Source: an uncultured Acidaminococcus sp.
Lineage (GTDB): Bacteria; Bacillota; Negativicutes; Acidaminococcales; Acidaminococcaceae
Direction of reading: 5' to 3'
Assembly (NCBI GenBank): GCA_900315205.1
Contig: OMYF01000005.1
Coordinates: 1 to 64,000 of the forward strand
Length of the DNA stretch: 64,000 bases
Shown: positions 35,267 to 43,551 of the stretch, piece by piece
Numbering within the stretch: the first letter of the stretch is position 1
Layout of the letters: the number at the start of each line of letters is the position of its first letter
Made by a program: the position numbers and the translations under genes
The notes under the pieces: model-generated
Databases searched by the model: none
What the model saw: the letters and a program-made list of their open reading frames with translations, nothing else
Told to the model about the DNA's origin: nothing

Positions 35267-35307
35267 AGTATATCAGCCAGCCCGGCATTAGTCAAACAAG
35301 TGTTTGA
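35267..35307 (-). promoter_or_regulatory. lexA promoter with an overlapping palindromic operator
   Basis: On the minus strand, -35 TTGACT (35295-35290), a 17-base spacer and -10 TATACT (35272-35267). The palindrome TCAAACA-AG-TGTTTGA (35292-35307) overlaps the -35. Autoregulation by LexA is expected, but this differs from the gram-positive GAAC-N4-GTTC box. Confidence 0.65.
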
Positions 35308-35418
35308 AAAAGAAAACAAATGTAATTGATGAATTAAAAAGAACTGCGGTAATCGCAAAATCAAAACCGAAATCAATAAAAAACAAGTCAGTAAAAATAA
35401 AAAGGAAAAAATGAAATC

Positions 35419-35517
35419 ATGCAGACAGAACAGTATGCAGCCATAAAAAATTTTCCGCAGCTGCCGGAACAGAACACACAGCCAGCCGAAAAGAAAGCTG
35501 CAGTGGAGCCCGCATAA
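35419..35517 (+). CDS. possible small ORF (32 residues)
   Basis: The ATG at 35419 is preceded by AAAAAGGAA at about ten bases. The peptide is polar, Gln/Ala/Pro/Lys-rich (MQTEQYAAIKNF...) and ends three bases before a terminator hairpin. No clear promoter is seen on the plus strand. It may be a real small protein or a chance frame. Confidence 0.3.
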   Translation: MQTEQYAAIKNFPQLPEQNTQPAEKKAAVEPA

Positions 35518-35520
35518 AAA

Positions 35521-35553
35521 AGACACCGGAGCAGTCTCCATCGTCTCGTTTTT
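35521..35553. terminator. bidirectional terminator in the lexA intergenic region
   Basis: AGAC/GTCT and GGAG/CTCC arms form an interrupted stem (35521-35546), with CGTTTTTATT to the right and a run of A's to the left. It could end the small ORF on the plus strand and a very short transcript on the minus strand. Confidence 0.65.
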
Positions 35554-35563
35554 ATTACGTCCT

Positions 35564-35592
35564 ATAATATATATTATGTAAAATAATGTCAA
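35564..35592 (-). promoter_or_regulatory. strong orphan promoter next to lexA
   Basis: On the minus strand, TTGACA (35592-35587), a 17-base spacer and TATTAT (35569-35564); the -10 sits inside the perfect palindrome ATAATATATATTAT (35564-35577). The predicted start near 35557 lies only about 10 bases before a terminator hairpin, so the product would be a tiny RNA unless readthrough occurs. Confidence 0.6.
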
Positions 35593-35605
35593 ATCGAACA
35601 GCCGT

Positions 35606-35652
35606 AAAAAAATCATCCCCAAACCGCATGATTCCATGGGTTTGAGGATGAT
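35606..35652 (-). terminator. terminator of the 35674 gene
   Basis: A long stem (ATCATCC.CAAACC with its complement, 35612-35652) is followed on the minus strand by T's (35611-35606). Confidence 0.85.
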
Positions 35653-35673
35653 ATCAGAAAAACTTCGTCAGGT

Positions 35674-36864
35674 TTAACCGTCATACCGGCTGTTTCCGGC
35701 AGGACGCTTTTGTCTTACTGTCCTGCTGCTGACTGTCTTAAGATCCTTATTTTCGATATCGCGTGTAAGCGTGAAAGATTCGACGGACTGCTTGAATGCC
35801 TTGAGCTTCAGATCGTAGTTGATCGTATCATCTGTCTGGAAATGGATCATATAGCCTTTGCCTGCCGGATTCAGCAGATACGCATTGAAGATGAAGGCCT
35901 TCTTAAGATCTTCATTATCCGTCGATTCGGACAAGCTGCCCCTCAGATCTCCAACAGTCACTGGTTCGTGCCGCAGAATCGTGACATTCGGTGTATACTG
36001 CGTAATTTTTTCTATGAATTCATTTTCCGCCTGTGCCAGGTTCGAAGCATCTGCCGAGCCCAGGTTTCGGAAGCTGTCGTCGCTGATTTCCCGGATCATC
36101 ATATTATCCGTATGGACGCTGCTGAGCGACCGGGCAAACAGGACATTGTCAGCCCGCACCGTGTATACGCGCCAGCCGCTCGGGATTTCGATATGGTACC
36201 GTTCTTTTGGCACGGTCAGCAGATTGACATCCGTATATCTGACTTTGCTGAGCTTGAGGTCGCTGGTCATCGCCTGGATGGCCTGATGTGCGGCGTCAGC
36301 ATTCTGGTCCGTCGTCCTGACTGTGATGACGAGGAGCGAATTTTTCTGCGGCTGGTAAGCCCTGCCGAGGATGAACGGCCGGTTCGTCCTTGCCGGTTCC
36401 TTGGGAACGGCCCGGAACTGATATGTATCTCCCTGGATGGGCCGCTGCCGGCCTGACGCGGCGGGAGCGCCGGCATTTTCTCCGGTCCTGCGCCCTTCAG
36501 TCCGGGGCTGTCCGGATGCCTTCCCGGGTGTATCCTGTGAAATCGATCCATCCTGATCATCCTGGATCTTTGCCAGGAATTTATCCAGTTCTTTCTTCTG
36601 TTCTGCGGAATACTGTTTCATCGGTACGGAGATGAAACTTGGCAGTGAATAAAGATCCGCACTGACCAGAAAATCCTGTCCGACCTTGAAGCGGATCCCT
36701 GTCGTCGTATGATAGATTTCCTCGCTTCCGGGCGGAACGGTCAATGTATACCCGCCGCTTGCGGGTTCAAAAGTCGTTTTGGAAGCAGCACCTGCGGGTA
36801 TGGCCGGATGGATCGTCAGCCATATCAGCGATGCTGCAGCGGCCAGAAGTCCCAGTTTTTTCAA
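35674..36864 (-). CDS. secreted or periplasmic protein of unknown function
   Basis: I do not recognise this 396-residue protein. It has a signal peptide (KKLGLLAAAASLIWL core, cleavage near AGAA), two similar-looking alpha/beta halves (about 35-85 and 205-375) and a low-complexity Gln/Gly/Arg-rich linker (about 105-145). Each half has a pattern like PsbP-type or stress-related lipoprotein domains (IPSGW..., VTVGDLRGSL), but this is only suggestive. I prefer the TTG at 36864, which has AAGGTGG five bases upstream, over a GTG at 36873 that lies on top of that site. It is monocistronic with its own terminator. Confidence 0.6.
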   Translation of the reverse strand: MKKLGLLAAAASLIWLTIHPAIPAGAASKTTFEPASGGYTLTVPPGSEEIYHTTTGIRFKVGQDFLVSADLYSLPSFISVPMKQYSAEQKKELDKFLAKIQDDQDGSISQDTPGKASGQPRTEGRRTGENAGAPAASGRQRPIQGDTYQFRAVPKEPARTNRPFILGRAYQPQKNSLLVITVRTTDQNADAAHQAIQAMTSDLKLSKVRYTDVNLLTVPKERYHIEIPSGWRVYTVRADNVLFARSLSSVHTDNMMIREISDDSFRNLGSADASNLAQAENEFIEKITQYTPNVTILRHEPVTVGDLRGSLSESTDNEDLKKAFIFNAYLLNPAGKGYMIHFQTDDTINYDLKLKAFKQSVESFTLTRDIENKDLKTVSSRTVRQKRPAGNSRYDG

Positions 36865-36945
36865 GCTGTCCACCTTCTCCCTGCATTTTTCAAAAATCTC
36901 ATGATTCCGGGCGAACAGGAATCCTGTATCCCCTCTCTCATGGAC

Positions 36946-38226
36946 TCAGGCCTTTGCTTTCATGCGTGCCAGACTCTCCTCCACTTTGGCATAGACCTTT
37001 GCGATATCGATGGTCTTATACTCCCCTTTGGCATAGAGCACGCGTCCGTCCGCGATCACATGATCCACATCGGAAGCACTTGCTGCATAAGCCAGGAGAG
37101 AATACCGGTCGTTGCGCGGCATCCACTGCGGCGAATCCATGTCATAGAGCGCGATATCGGCTTTCCAGCCTTCGGCGATGCGCCCCAGTTTCTGATAGCC
37201 CACGGCTTTGGCACCCTTCACCGTTCCCAGGGCGACCGCTGTCTTTGCCGGAACAGCTTTGGGATTTCCCGTGCTGCCCTTGGCAAGCAGTGCAGCCAGG
37301 CGGATTTCTTCCAGCATATCGAGATTATTATTGCTCGAAGCACCGTCAGTCCCGAGGCCCACGACCAGTCCCCTGTCCAGCATTGCAGCCACAGGGGCGA
37401 TGCCGCTGGCAAGCTTGAGGTTGCTCTGCGGGTTGTGCGCTACGCGGACATGATGACGGGCCATGATCGCCATGTCATCATCCGTTACATGGACACAGTG
37501 CGCTGCGAGGGTCCCGTTTGCAAAAAGTCCCAGGGATTCCATCAGGGCAATGGGTGTCATGCCGTTCTTGTCCATGCAGTCCTTCACTTCCCCCGCGGTC
37601 TCACACAGATGCATATGGATCTCAGCTCCGAGCCGGGAAGCTTCGGCTGCGATACTCTCGATATAATCATTGGAACAGGTATAGGGCGCATGCGGTCCAA
37701 ACATCACATGGATGCGGTCATGGCATTTGCCGTGCCAATCCTTGAAAAGGGCGATATTCTCGTCCAGACGGGATTTTCCGTCCTCCGGAGAACTTCCTGT
37801 AAGGCCGCGGGAAAGGACGGCTCTCACGCCGCTTTCGGCCGCTGCCCGGGCCGTGTCATTCATAAAGAAATACATATCGGCAAAACAGGTCGTGCCGGTG
37901 CGGATCATTTCCGCAATCCCGAGCAGACTGCCCCAGTACACAGCTTCGCCGTCAAGGTTGTTCTCCATGGGCCAGATATGGTTCTGCAGCCAGTCCATGA
38001 GGACAAGGTCGTCGGCATAGCTCCGGAACAGGGTCATTGCGACATGCGTGTGCGCATTGACGAAACCCGGTACGGCCAGATGGCCGCTCCCGTCGATGAC
38101 TTCGCGGCCTTCGGGTTCTTCCTTCCCGATATACGTGATGATGCCGTCTTTGATGCCGATGGAATAGGTCTTTCCATCGTTCTTATCAAGGATTTCCGTG
38201 TTTTTGATGACTACATCATAGATCAC
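36946..38226 (-). CDS. mtaD: 5-methylthioadenosine/S-adenosylhomocysteine deaminase
   Basis: This amidohydrolase of the ATZ/TRZ family (426 residues) would convert methylthioadenosine to methylthioinosine, or S-adenosylhomocysteine to its inosine form. The zinc site is visible: His 59 and His 61 (NAHTHVAM), GPHAPYTC, HLCET, and the late LGTDGASSNNN with the catalytic Asp. N- and C-terminal strands form the small composite sandwich domain. It lies downstream of a phosphorylase of the MTAP/MTIP family (94-base gap), which would act on its product. Confidence 0.88.
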   Translation of the reverse strand: MIYDVVIKNTEILDKNDGKTYSIGIKDGIITYIGKEEPEGREVIDGSGHLAVPGFVNAHTHVAMTLFRSYADDLVLMDWLQNHIWPMENNLDGEAVYWGSLLGIAEMIRTGTTCFADMYFFMNDTARAAAESGVRAVLSRGLTGSSPEDGKSRLDENIALFKDWHGKCHDRIHVMFGPHAPYTCSNDYIESIAAEASRLGAEIHMHLCETAGEVKDCMDKNGMTPIALMESLGLFANGTLAAHCVHVTDDDMAIMARHHVRVAHNPQSNLKLASGIAPVAAMLDRGLVVGLGTDGASSNNNLDMLEEIRLAALLAKGSTGNPKAVPAKTAVALGTVKGAKAVGYQKLGRIAEGWKADIALYDMDSPQWMPRNDRYSLLAYAASASDVDHVIADGRVLYAKGEYKTIDIAKVYAKVEESLARMKAKA

Positions 38227-38320
38227 TTTGTACCCAACCTTCTTTTATCATTATGAATTCAGAGATCCTTCACTTTCATTCCAGGGCTTTGTTTCCCGCA
38301 GTTTTTGCGGACCGGCAGTG

Positions 38321-39127
38321 TCAGAAATCTTCTGTATGGAAGCCGCCAACGGCACTGGCTGCCGCATGGCACTGGCATACAGAAACCGGCTTTGACTCAT
38401 CCGTCAGATAGGCATGCATGACGGCAGCGATCTTTTTGCTGTTTTCTGCCATCATGGCCGTGACTTCTTCATGCGACAGCGGTGTCCAGCTGAGGCCGGA
38501 ACCCATATTGGTCACGATGGAGACATTTGCGTAGCACATTTCCGCTTCTCTTGCCAGTACAGCCTCAGGCATCTGGGTCATTCCGGCCACGTCCCCGCCG
38601 AGACAGGCGAACATCCGTACTTCAGCCGCGGTTTCATAACGCGGGCCTTCGGTGACGACATAACATCCCGCCTTGGCATGTCGGATATTTTTCTTCGCCA
38701 GGCAGCGGATCAGGCGTTCCCGCATGACGGGACAGTAAGGATAGGCAAAATCCACATGGCATACGGGATGTCCCTGGCCGTCAAAGAACGTATGATCCCT
38801 GTTCTTTGTGAAATCCAGGATCTGATTCGTTACGACAAATGTCCCCGGTGTCAGCCCGGGATTCAGGGATCCTACAGCTGTGAAGGAAAGGATCTCTGTG
38901 ACGCCCAGTTTTTTCAGGGCAAAGATATTGGCCTTGTAAGGGATCCTGTGCGGCGGTACGGAATGATGCGTGCCGTGCCGAGCCATGAAATATACGGTGT
39001 TCTGGCCTACTGTGCCTTTGAAGCAGTGGACTGTCCCAAACGGTGTTGCTGTTTCAAGCGGTGTCAGGGAACCGAACAGGCTGGTATCTTCCACACCCGT
39101 ACCGCCGATAATACCGATCGTTGTCAT
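38321..39127 (-). CDS. mtnP: MTAP-family nucleoside phosphorylase, probably S-methyl-5'-thioinosine phosphorylase
   Basis: The 268-residue protein starts IGIIGGTGVED and has the phosphate-binding RHGTHHSVPPHRI, SFTAVGSLN, GPRYETAAEVR and GMTQMPEAVLA motifs of trimeric purine phosphorylases acting on methylthio-nucleosides. The QILDFTKNRDHTFFDG segment resembles methylthioinosine phosphorylases more than human MTAP. With the deaminase next to it, the likely substrate is methylthioinosine, giving hypoxanthine and methylthioribose-1-phosphate. MTAP activity is the alternative. The tail after about 245 carries a CQCHAAASAVGG extension. Confidence 0.82.
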   Translation of the reverse strand: MTTIGIIGGTGVEDTSLFGSLTPLETATPFGTVHCFKGTVGQNTVYFMARHGTHHSVPPHRIPYKANIFALKKLGVTEILSFTAVGSLNPGLTPGTFVVTNQILDFTKNRDHTFFDGQGHPVCHVDFAYPYCPVMRERLIRCLAKKNIRHAKAGCYVVTEGPRYETAAEVRMFACLGGDVAGMTQMPEAVLAREAEMCYANVSIVTNMGSGLSWTPLSHEEVTAMMAENSKKIAAVMHAYLTDESKPVSVCQCHAAASAVGGFHTEDF

Positions 39128-39133
39128 CTATTT

Positions 39134-39799
39134 TCACCTCTGTTCGTTGATTTGCCGGATGATATCCGCCAGTTGGGGCAGCGTACGGATCACATAATCC
39201 GGTTTGATGAACTGCTCGAAATACCGGGGATCGAGGGAGGACCAGGCAACTTTGACACTGGCCAGGCACCCGGCACCCATACCGCTCAGAAGATCGAACG
39301 GGCTGTCCCCTACGCAGATGCATTCATCAGCCCGGAGAGCGAGCCGCTCGATGCCCAGTCGGCTCGGTGTGGGATCCGGTTTATGCAGCTTTGTATCGCG
39401 GACGCCGACGACGCCTTCCACAAAAGGTCTGAGCCCCAGGCAGTCAAGACCTCTTTCACAGGTCTCATTGGTCTTGCTTGTTACGATGATGGACCGGAGA
39501 CCCATTTCCTTCAGCTTCCGGCAGCCTTCCAGGACCGTCGGAAACGGCCGGATCATCTGATCGTGGAGTGCCATCTGGCGGGGCCGGTAATAATCCAGCA
39601 TCTCCGCTACGGGCACCTTTCCGCCGGCAAAGCGCGCCATGGCTTCCGGCATGGGAAGCCCGAAGGTGGCAAGGATATCGCTGTCCCTGGGTTCATAGCC
39701 AAGGAAATGCCTGACAGTCATTTTAAAACAATGCAGGATCAGGGGTGTCGTGTTTGCCAGAGTACCATCAAAATCAAATAGAATGCCGCGGACAGCCAT
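39134..39799 (-). CDS. HAD-family phosphatase (phosphoglycolate phosphatase/PpaX-like)
   Basis: The 221-residue haloacid dehalogenase-like hydrolase begins with FDFDGTLANT (nucleophile Asp and acid/base Asp in DFDGT), has a helical cap (about 20-85), the Ser/Thr motif IIVTSKT, the motif III Lys (KPDPTP) and the motif IV GDSPFD. It is in the group with phosphoglycolate phosphatase and pyrophosphatase PpaX. It precedes mtnP by 6 bases and is likely cotranscribed, so a substrate in the methylthioribose salvage line is possible but unproven. Confidence 0.8.
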   Translation of the reverse strand: MAVRGILFDFDGTLANTTPLILHCFKMTVRHFLGYEPRDSDILATFGLPMPEAMARFAGGKVPVAEMLDYYRPRQMALHDQMIRPFPTVLEGCRKLKEMGLRSIIVTSKTNETCERGLDCLGLRPFVEGVVGVRDTKLHKPDPTPSRLGIERLALRADECICVGDSPFDLLSGMGAGCLASVKVAWSSLDPRYFEQFIKPDYVIRTLPQLADIIRQINEQR

Positions 39800-39833
39800 A
39801 CGGATAAAGGGCTCCTTTCCCTTTCTGGAATCA

Positions 39834-39869
39834 CGATGGTACTGGTGTCATGCCACCATGGGACCATCG
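39834..39869. repeat. inverted repeat in the 296-base gap before the HAD gene
   Basis: CGATGGT/ACCATCG arms with inner GGTG/CACC form a hairpin. I see nothing else of note in the gap 39800-40095, which separates the glycosyltransferase gene's 3' end from the HAD gene. It could serve the glycosyltransferase operon as a weak terminator, but no T run follows. Confidence 0.4.
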
Positions 39870-40095
39870 GTACTGCAAATTTCCATACTGTGATATTTTA
39901 CCATTTTGGACTGGGAATTGAAAGCAGAGAACTGCCGGGAAACGCCTGACACCCGGCCCTGCAGCCGGAACCCCGGCAGGCCGGTACCCAGTTGCGCTGG
40001 AATATCTGTTTCCTTCCCTTACCGCACACAAACGAAATGCCGGAAAAGGACAGGATCCCCCCATTCCCTTTCCGGCTTCCCTTCCGGTTCCGTTT

Positions 40096-41394
40096 TCAGT
40101 TTTTGGATTTTTCTTCGGGCTTTGGCAGGATGATCTGCTTAGGCCCCGTCTCAGAGCTTTCCGGAACGAGGACATCATTGAAGCTGATCCCGCGTGTGTG
40201 CAGGGTATGGCTCCAGACGTGCTCGTGGCGGTGCAGGAATCCCAGAAAGGTGATCGGGATCCAGCTGTAGACAAAAATCGGATAAAAAATCGTATAGAAC
40301 CACGATTTAGGCGCCGCATGGATTTTCAGCAGGATCACTGCCGGAACGACATACTGCCCGATGCCGATGACCTGCCAGATTTCATAGGGCAGGATCGCAT
40401 AGAGTACGTTCGTATAAAACGGCACGAAACTGTAAATGGTGCTGCAGATGACGAAAAATGTGGATATCAGGAGAAAATATGGCTGGATCAGATCGATGAC
40501 ACCGTCCAGGATCACGATATCATGCTTCTTCAGCCCTTCTTTAAGCAATTTCGGGATATACCGCTCGCCCACATCGAAATGCCCCTGAGCCCAGCGCTTC
40601 CGCTGGTTCCAGGACTGTTTGAAGGTCAGGGCTTTCTCATCATAGACGATGGCATTGTCGCACCAGGTCGTGGGAATCCCCTCGAGCAGGGATTTCATTG
40701 TAAACTCCATGTCTTCCGTCAGGCAGGTCGCCTGCCAGCCGTATTTTTTCAGGATATCCACGGAAATGCACATACCCGTTCCGCCAAGGACGCTGGACAG
40801 ACCGATGTTATATTTGGCCAGGGACCAGCAGGCGTTGGTAATCCAGAAAGAAATGGCAAAGACGCCGCTCACCCATGTATCATTCGGATTCTTTGAATCG
40901 AGATACCCCTGGATAAGGCGTTCTCCCTTGCAGTAGCGGGAGTTCATCTCGATAAGGAAGTCAGGATGGACCAGATTGTCCGCATCAAAAATGACGACGG
41001 CATCGTACACGGTCTCCATTTTGAAGATCTTCCGGAACATCCATTCAAGGGCAAACCCCTTGCCTTTTTCAGTATCGTTGAAACGCTCATAGACTTTGGC
41101 ACCGGCTTTCCGGGCAACATCAGCCGTATGATCGGTGCAGTTGTCCGCTACGACGAAGATATCATACATATCCTTTGGATAGCGGAGCATCTTCAGGTTC
41201 TCAACCAGCTGGCCGATGACGCGCTCTTCATTATGGGCAGCCGCAATCACTGCAAATCTCGTTTTTGGAGTCAGGATCTTTTTTTCTTTTTTCCGGGGCA
41301 GGATCCCGAAAAGAGACAGAGTAAAGTAGTAAAGCGTGAAAAAGACTATGACGATCTGCAGCGGGATCATGATGATATCGAAATAGCTACCCAT
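40096..41394 (-). CDS. membrane glycosyltransferase, GT2 family
   Basis: The 432-residue protein has an N-terminal membrane segment (about 8-30), a GT-A catalytic domain with VADNCTDH, FDADN, TEDMEF and the QRKRW motif of processive BcsA-like enzymes, then three or four C-terminal membrane helices (about 300-400). This architecture suggests an inverting transferase that uses a nucleotide sugar and feeds a lipid or polysaccharide acceptor at the membrane. It starts 15 bases after pssA, so it probably belongs with phospholipid genes; a glycolipid product is an inference. The C-terminus is charged. Confidence 0.82.
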   Translation of the reverse strand: MGSYFDIIMIPLQIVIVFFTLYYFTLSLFGILPRKKEKKILTPKTRFAVIAAAHNEERVIGQLVENLKMLRYPKDMYDIFVVADNCTDHTADVARKAGAKVYERFNDTEKGKGFALEWMFRKIFKMETVYDAVVIFDADNLVHPDFLIEMNSRYCKGERLIQGYLDSKNPNDTWVSGVFAISFWITNACWSLAKYNIGLSSVLGGTGMCISVDILKKYGWQATCLTEDMEFTMKSLLEGIPTTWCDNAIVYDEKALTFKQSWNQRKRWAQGHFDVGERYIPKLLKEGLKKHDIVILDGVIDLIQPYFLLISTFFVICSTIYSFVPFYTNVLYAILPYEIWQVIGIGQYVVPAVILLKIHAAPKSWFYTIFYPIFVYSWIPITFLGFLHRHEHVWSHTLHTRGISFNDVLVPESSETGPKQIILPKPEEKSKN

Positions 41395-41409
41395 TGCAAC
41401 GCTCCCTGA

Positions 41410-42102
41410 TCATTCAGCACTTACCTTATCTTTACCCGTTACTTTGACATAAATGGCATTGAGCACACCGCAGAGGGTGTATGTAAACATGATGACAAAA
41501 GGCCACGCGGATACATTCCGGAACAGCATGCAGGCGCCGACGATGAAGGACAGAATGACCGGTACCTTGTACAAAGGGTTGCCATGGCCCTTGAAATCGG
41601 GATAACGGACCTCACTGTACATCAGTTTGGCAACGAGGAGTGTCAGGACAGCAGTCCCTGCTGCCCCGAACTGAAAGCCCGAAAGGACGTAGGTAACGAT
41701 GACACAGGCCCCGGCAGGGGCCGGCATGCCCTGGAAATAACCGTGGACAACACCCGTATTGACATTGAAACGCGCAAGCCGCATGCCTGCCCCGAAAGTA
41801 AAGAGCGAGGCAATGATCTGTCCGGCCAGGCCGAGTTCAGTCATGGCGTACGTGTAGATCAGGATGGCAGGCGCCATACCGAAGGAACATACATCGCAGA
41901 TGGAATCGAGCTCTTTGCCGAAATCCCCGCTGCAGCCCAGCAGCCTCGCTGCTCTGCCGTCACAGGAATCCGCGCAGATCGCCAGGATGATGAATATGGC
42001 AGCCCGTGAGAACTGGTGATCCATCGTAAGGAAAATAGACAGTACACCCAGCACCATGCTGAGACCGCTGATGCTGTTCGGAACCATGCGTCTGTAATTC
42101 AT
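41410..42102 (-). CDS. pssA: CDP-diacylglycerol-serine O-phosphatidyltransferase
   Basis: It makes phosphatidylserine from CDP-diacylglycerol and serine. The 230-residue membrane protein has the CDP-alcohol phosphotransferase motif DGRAARLLGCSGDFGKELDS, continuing to Asp 70, with the metal-binding aspartates at 45, 48, 66 and 70, among about six membrane helices. It overlaps the psd gene by 4 bases (ATGA), so phosphatidylserine is handed to the decarboxylase for phosphatidylethanolamine. Confidence 0.92.
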   Translation of the reverse strand: MNYRRMVPNSISGLSMVLGVLSIFLTMDHQFSRAAIFIILAICADSCDGRAARLLGCSGDFGKELDSICDVCSFGMAPAILIYTYAMTELGLAGQIIASLFTFGAGMRLARFNVNTGVVHGYFQGMPAPAGACVIVTYVLSGFQFGAAGTAVLTLLVAKLMYSEVRYPDFKGHGNPLYKVPVILSFIVGACMLFRNVSAWPFVIMFTYTLCGVLNAIYVKVTGKDKVSAE

Positions 42103-42740
42103 TCTGCAATCTGCCTCCCGATAATTGTGATTCCACCCTTGACTTTATCGCCCTTGCGAACCAGGACTTCCACATCTTCCGGCATGATCAGTTCTGTACT
42201 GGAACCGAATTTGATCATGCCGTAGGTCTGGCCCTGTGCCAGATCTTTGCCGAGAGATGTCCAGGATACGATTCTCCTGGCAAGGATACCGGCAATCTGC
42301 ACGACAAGGACTCGGTTCCGGCCATTCTCAAGACCGATGGCCATGCGTTCGTTCACGACAGGTGCAGAACCCTTGTAAGCCGGTTCGAAACCGCCGCAGG
42401 TATAGCGCATGTATTTGACGACACCGTGCATGGGGGAACGATTCGTATGGACATTGAATATGGAAAGGAAAATCGTGACTTTTTTTGCTTCCGCATGCAG
42501 GAATTCATCATCATAGAACTGATCCACGGCCATCACCGTGCCGTCTGCGGGAGAATAGAGAATGCTGTCATCTTCTTCCACCGGACGGTATGGTTCGCGG
42601 AAAAAAAATGTAATAAATGCCGTAATCAGGGCTGGCAAAACTGCAAATATGGGACCAAACAGATATCCGATCAGCAGCGTGACGGCCAAAGCGCCGAAAA
42701 TCAGCGGATATCCTTCTTTCAGGATTGTTATGTTGTTCAC
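42099..42740 (-). CDS. psd: phosphatidylserine decarboxylase proenzyme
   Basis: It decarboxylates phosphatidylserine to phosphatidylethanolamine using a pyruvoyl cofactor made by self-cleavage at the Gly-Ser of FGSSTEL in the C-terminal part. The short 213-residue form with N-terminal membrane segments matches the PSD-A type. I choose the GTG at 42740, six bases after a strong GGAGGTG site. The ATG at 42755 would lie almost at the predicted transcription start. First gene of the psd-pssA-glycosyltransferase operon. Confidence 0.9.
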   Translation of the reverse strand: MNNITILKEGYPLIFGALAVTLLIGYLFGPIFAVLPALITAFITFFFREPYRPVEEDDSILYSPADGTVMAVDQFYDDEFLHAEAKKVTIFLSIFNVHTNRSPMHGVVKYMRYTCGGFEPAYKGSAPVVNERMAIGLENGRNRVLVVQIAGILARRIVSWTSLGKDLAQGQTYGMIKFGSSTELIMPEDVEVLVRKGDKVKGGITIIGRQIAE

Positions 42741-42764
42741 GCCCTTCACCTCCATCACCCGCTT

Positions 42765-42794
42765 ATTATAATACAAAGAAGCAGATTTTGTCTA
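42765..42794 (-). promoter_or_regulatory. promoter of the psd operon
   Basis: On the minus strand, TAGACA (42794-42789), an 18-base spacer and TATAAT (42770-42765). The TAG of the -35 is the stop codon of the upstream wecG-like gene, a compact arrangement. The start would be near 42758. Confidence 0.75.
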
Positions 42795-43535
42795 TTTGCG
42801 GGAAGCATGACTCGCCTTGTTGACAGCGATCACGAATTTGGGAAGGGCCATCATCCGTCCGATCCGGCTGGGCTGTTTCAGGAGACGGTAGAGCCATTCC
42901 AGGCTGGCACGCTGCATCCACTGCGGTGCCCGTTCCACTTTGCCGGCAAGCACATCAAAGCTGCCGCCCAGCCCGATCCGGAGTGCCGGCTGCAGTCTGC
43001 TGCCGTAATCCCGGAGCCAGTATTCCTGTTTGGGCGCTCCCAGTGCTGCAAACAGGATGTTCGCTCCCGTCGCATTGATGGTTTCGACAATGGAAGCTGA
43101 TTCCTCTTCTTTGAAATAACCGTTCCGTGTCCCTACGATCCGGACTCCCGGAGCGATTTCCCGTGCCTTTGCGGCAGCTGATTCGGCAATCCCCGGCGCT
43201 GCACCAAAGAGGAAAATCTTCTCTCCATGCCGGCCGGCATATTTGAGGATTTCCAGGAACAGTTCATAGCCTGCGACACGTTCCGGTACGCTGTAGCCGA
43301 GCTTACGGCCCGCCCAGACGGTCCCGGCGCCATCGGGCAGGACCAGGTCCGCCTGCTGCAGAAGTTTCAGATAGGCAGGATCCTGCTGCCCCATCATGAT
43401 GATCTCCGCATTTGCAGTCACGACCTGCGTGGGGATATTCCGCTGGACACGGTCCATGAGCCACGCCACCGCTTCCTGCATGGAAAAAGGGGTCACGGGG
43501 ACACCCAGGATATCCATAATTGGTTTCTCGTTCAT
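42792..43535 (-). CDS. WecG/TagA/CpsF family glycosyltransferase
   Basis: This GT26-family enzyme of 247 residues has TANAEII, LPDGAGTVWAGR, FGAAPGIAESAA and ALGAPKQEYWLRD. Relatives transfer N-acetylmannosamine or N-acetylmannosaminuronate to lipid-linked precursors of teichoic acid or enterobacterial common antigen. The precise sugar here is open. It follows prfC by 16 bases, while psd downstream has its own promoter. Envelope polysaccharide synthesis is the expected role. Confidence 0.85.
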   Translation of the reverse strand: MNEKPIMDILGVPVTPFSMQEAVAWLMDRVQRNIPTQVVTANAEIIMMGQQDPAYLKLLQQADLVLPDGAGTVWAGRKLGYSVPERVAGYELFLEILKYAGRHGEKIFLFGAAPGIAESAAAKAREIAPGVRIVGTRNGYFKEEESASIVETINATGANILFAALGAPKQEYWLRDYGSRLQPALRIGLGGSFDVLAGKVERAPQWMQRASLEWLYRLLKQPSRIGRMMALPKFVIAVNKASHASRK

Positions 43536-43551
43536 CGGCCTTTCCTTTCGG

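Larger units (their letters stand above)
35308..35673. other. AT-rich intergenic region between lexA and a secreted-protein gene
   Basis: No established gene. It holds a possible 32-residue ORF (35419-35517, plus), a hairpin with T runs on both sides (35521-35553), a strong minus-strand promoter (35592-35564) and the terminator of the 35674 gene (35606-35652). The sequence also reads as a long hydrophobic minus-strand frame, which I reject because it runs through the lexA control region. Confidence 0.5.

Noticed and set aside
35236-35637. 133-residue hydrophobic minus frame
   Set aside because: It runs through the lexA promoter and a terminator; T-rich DNA reads as hydrophobic residues by chance.
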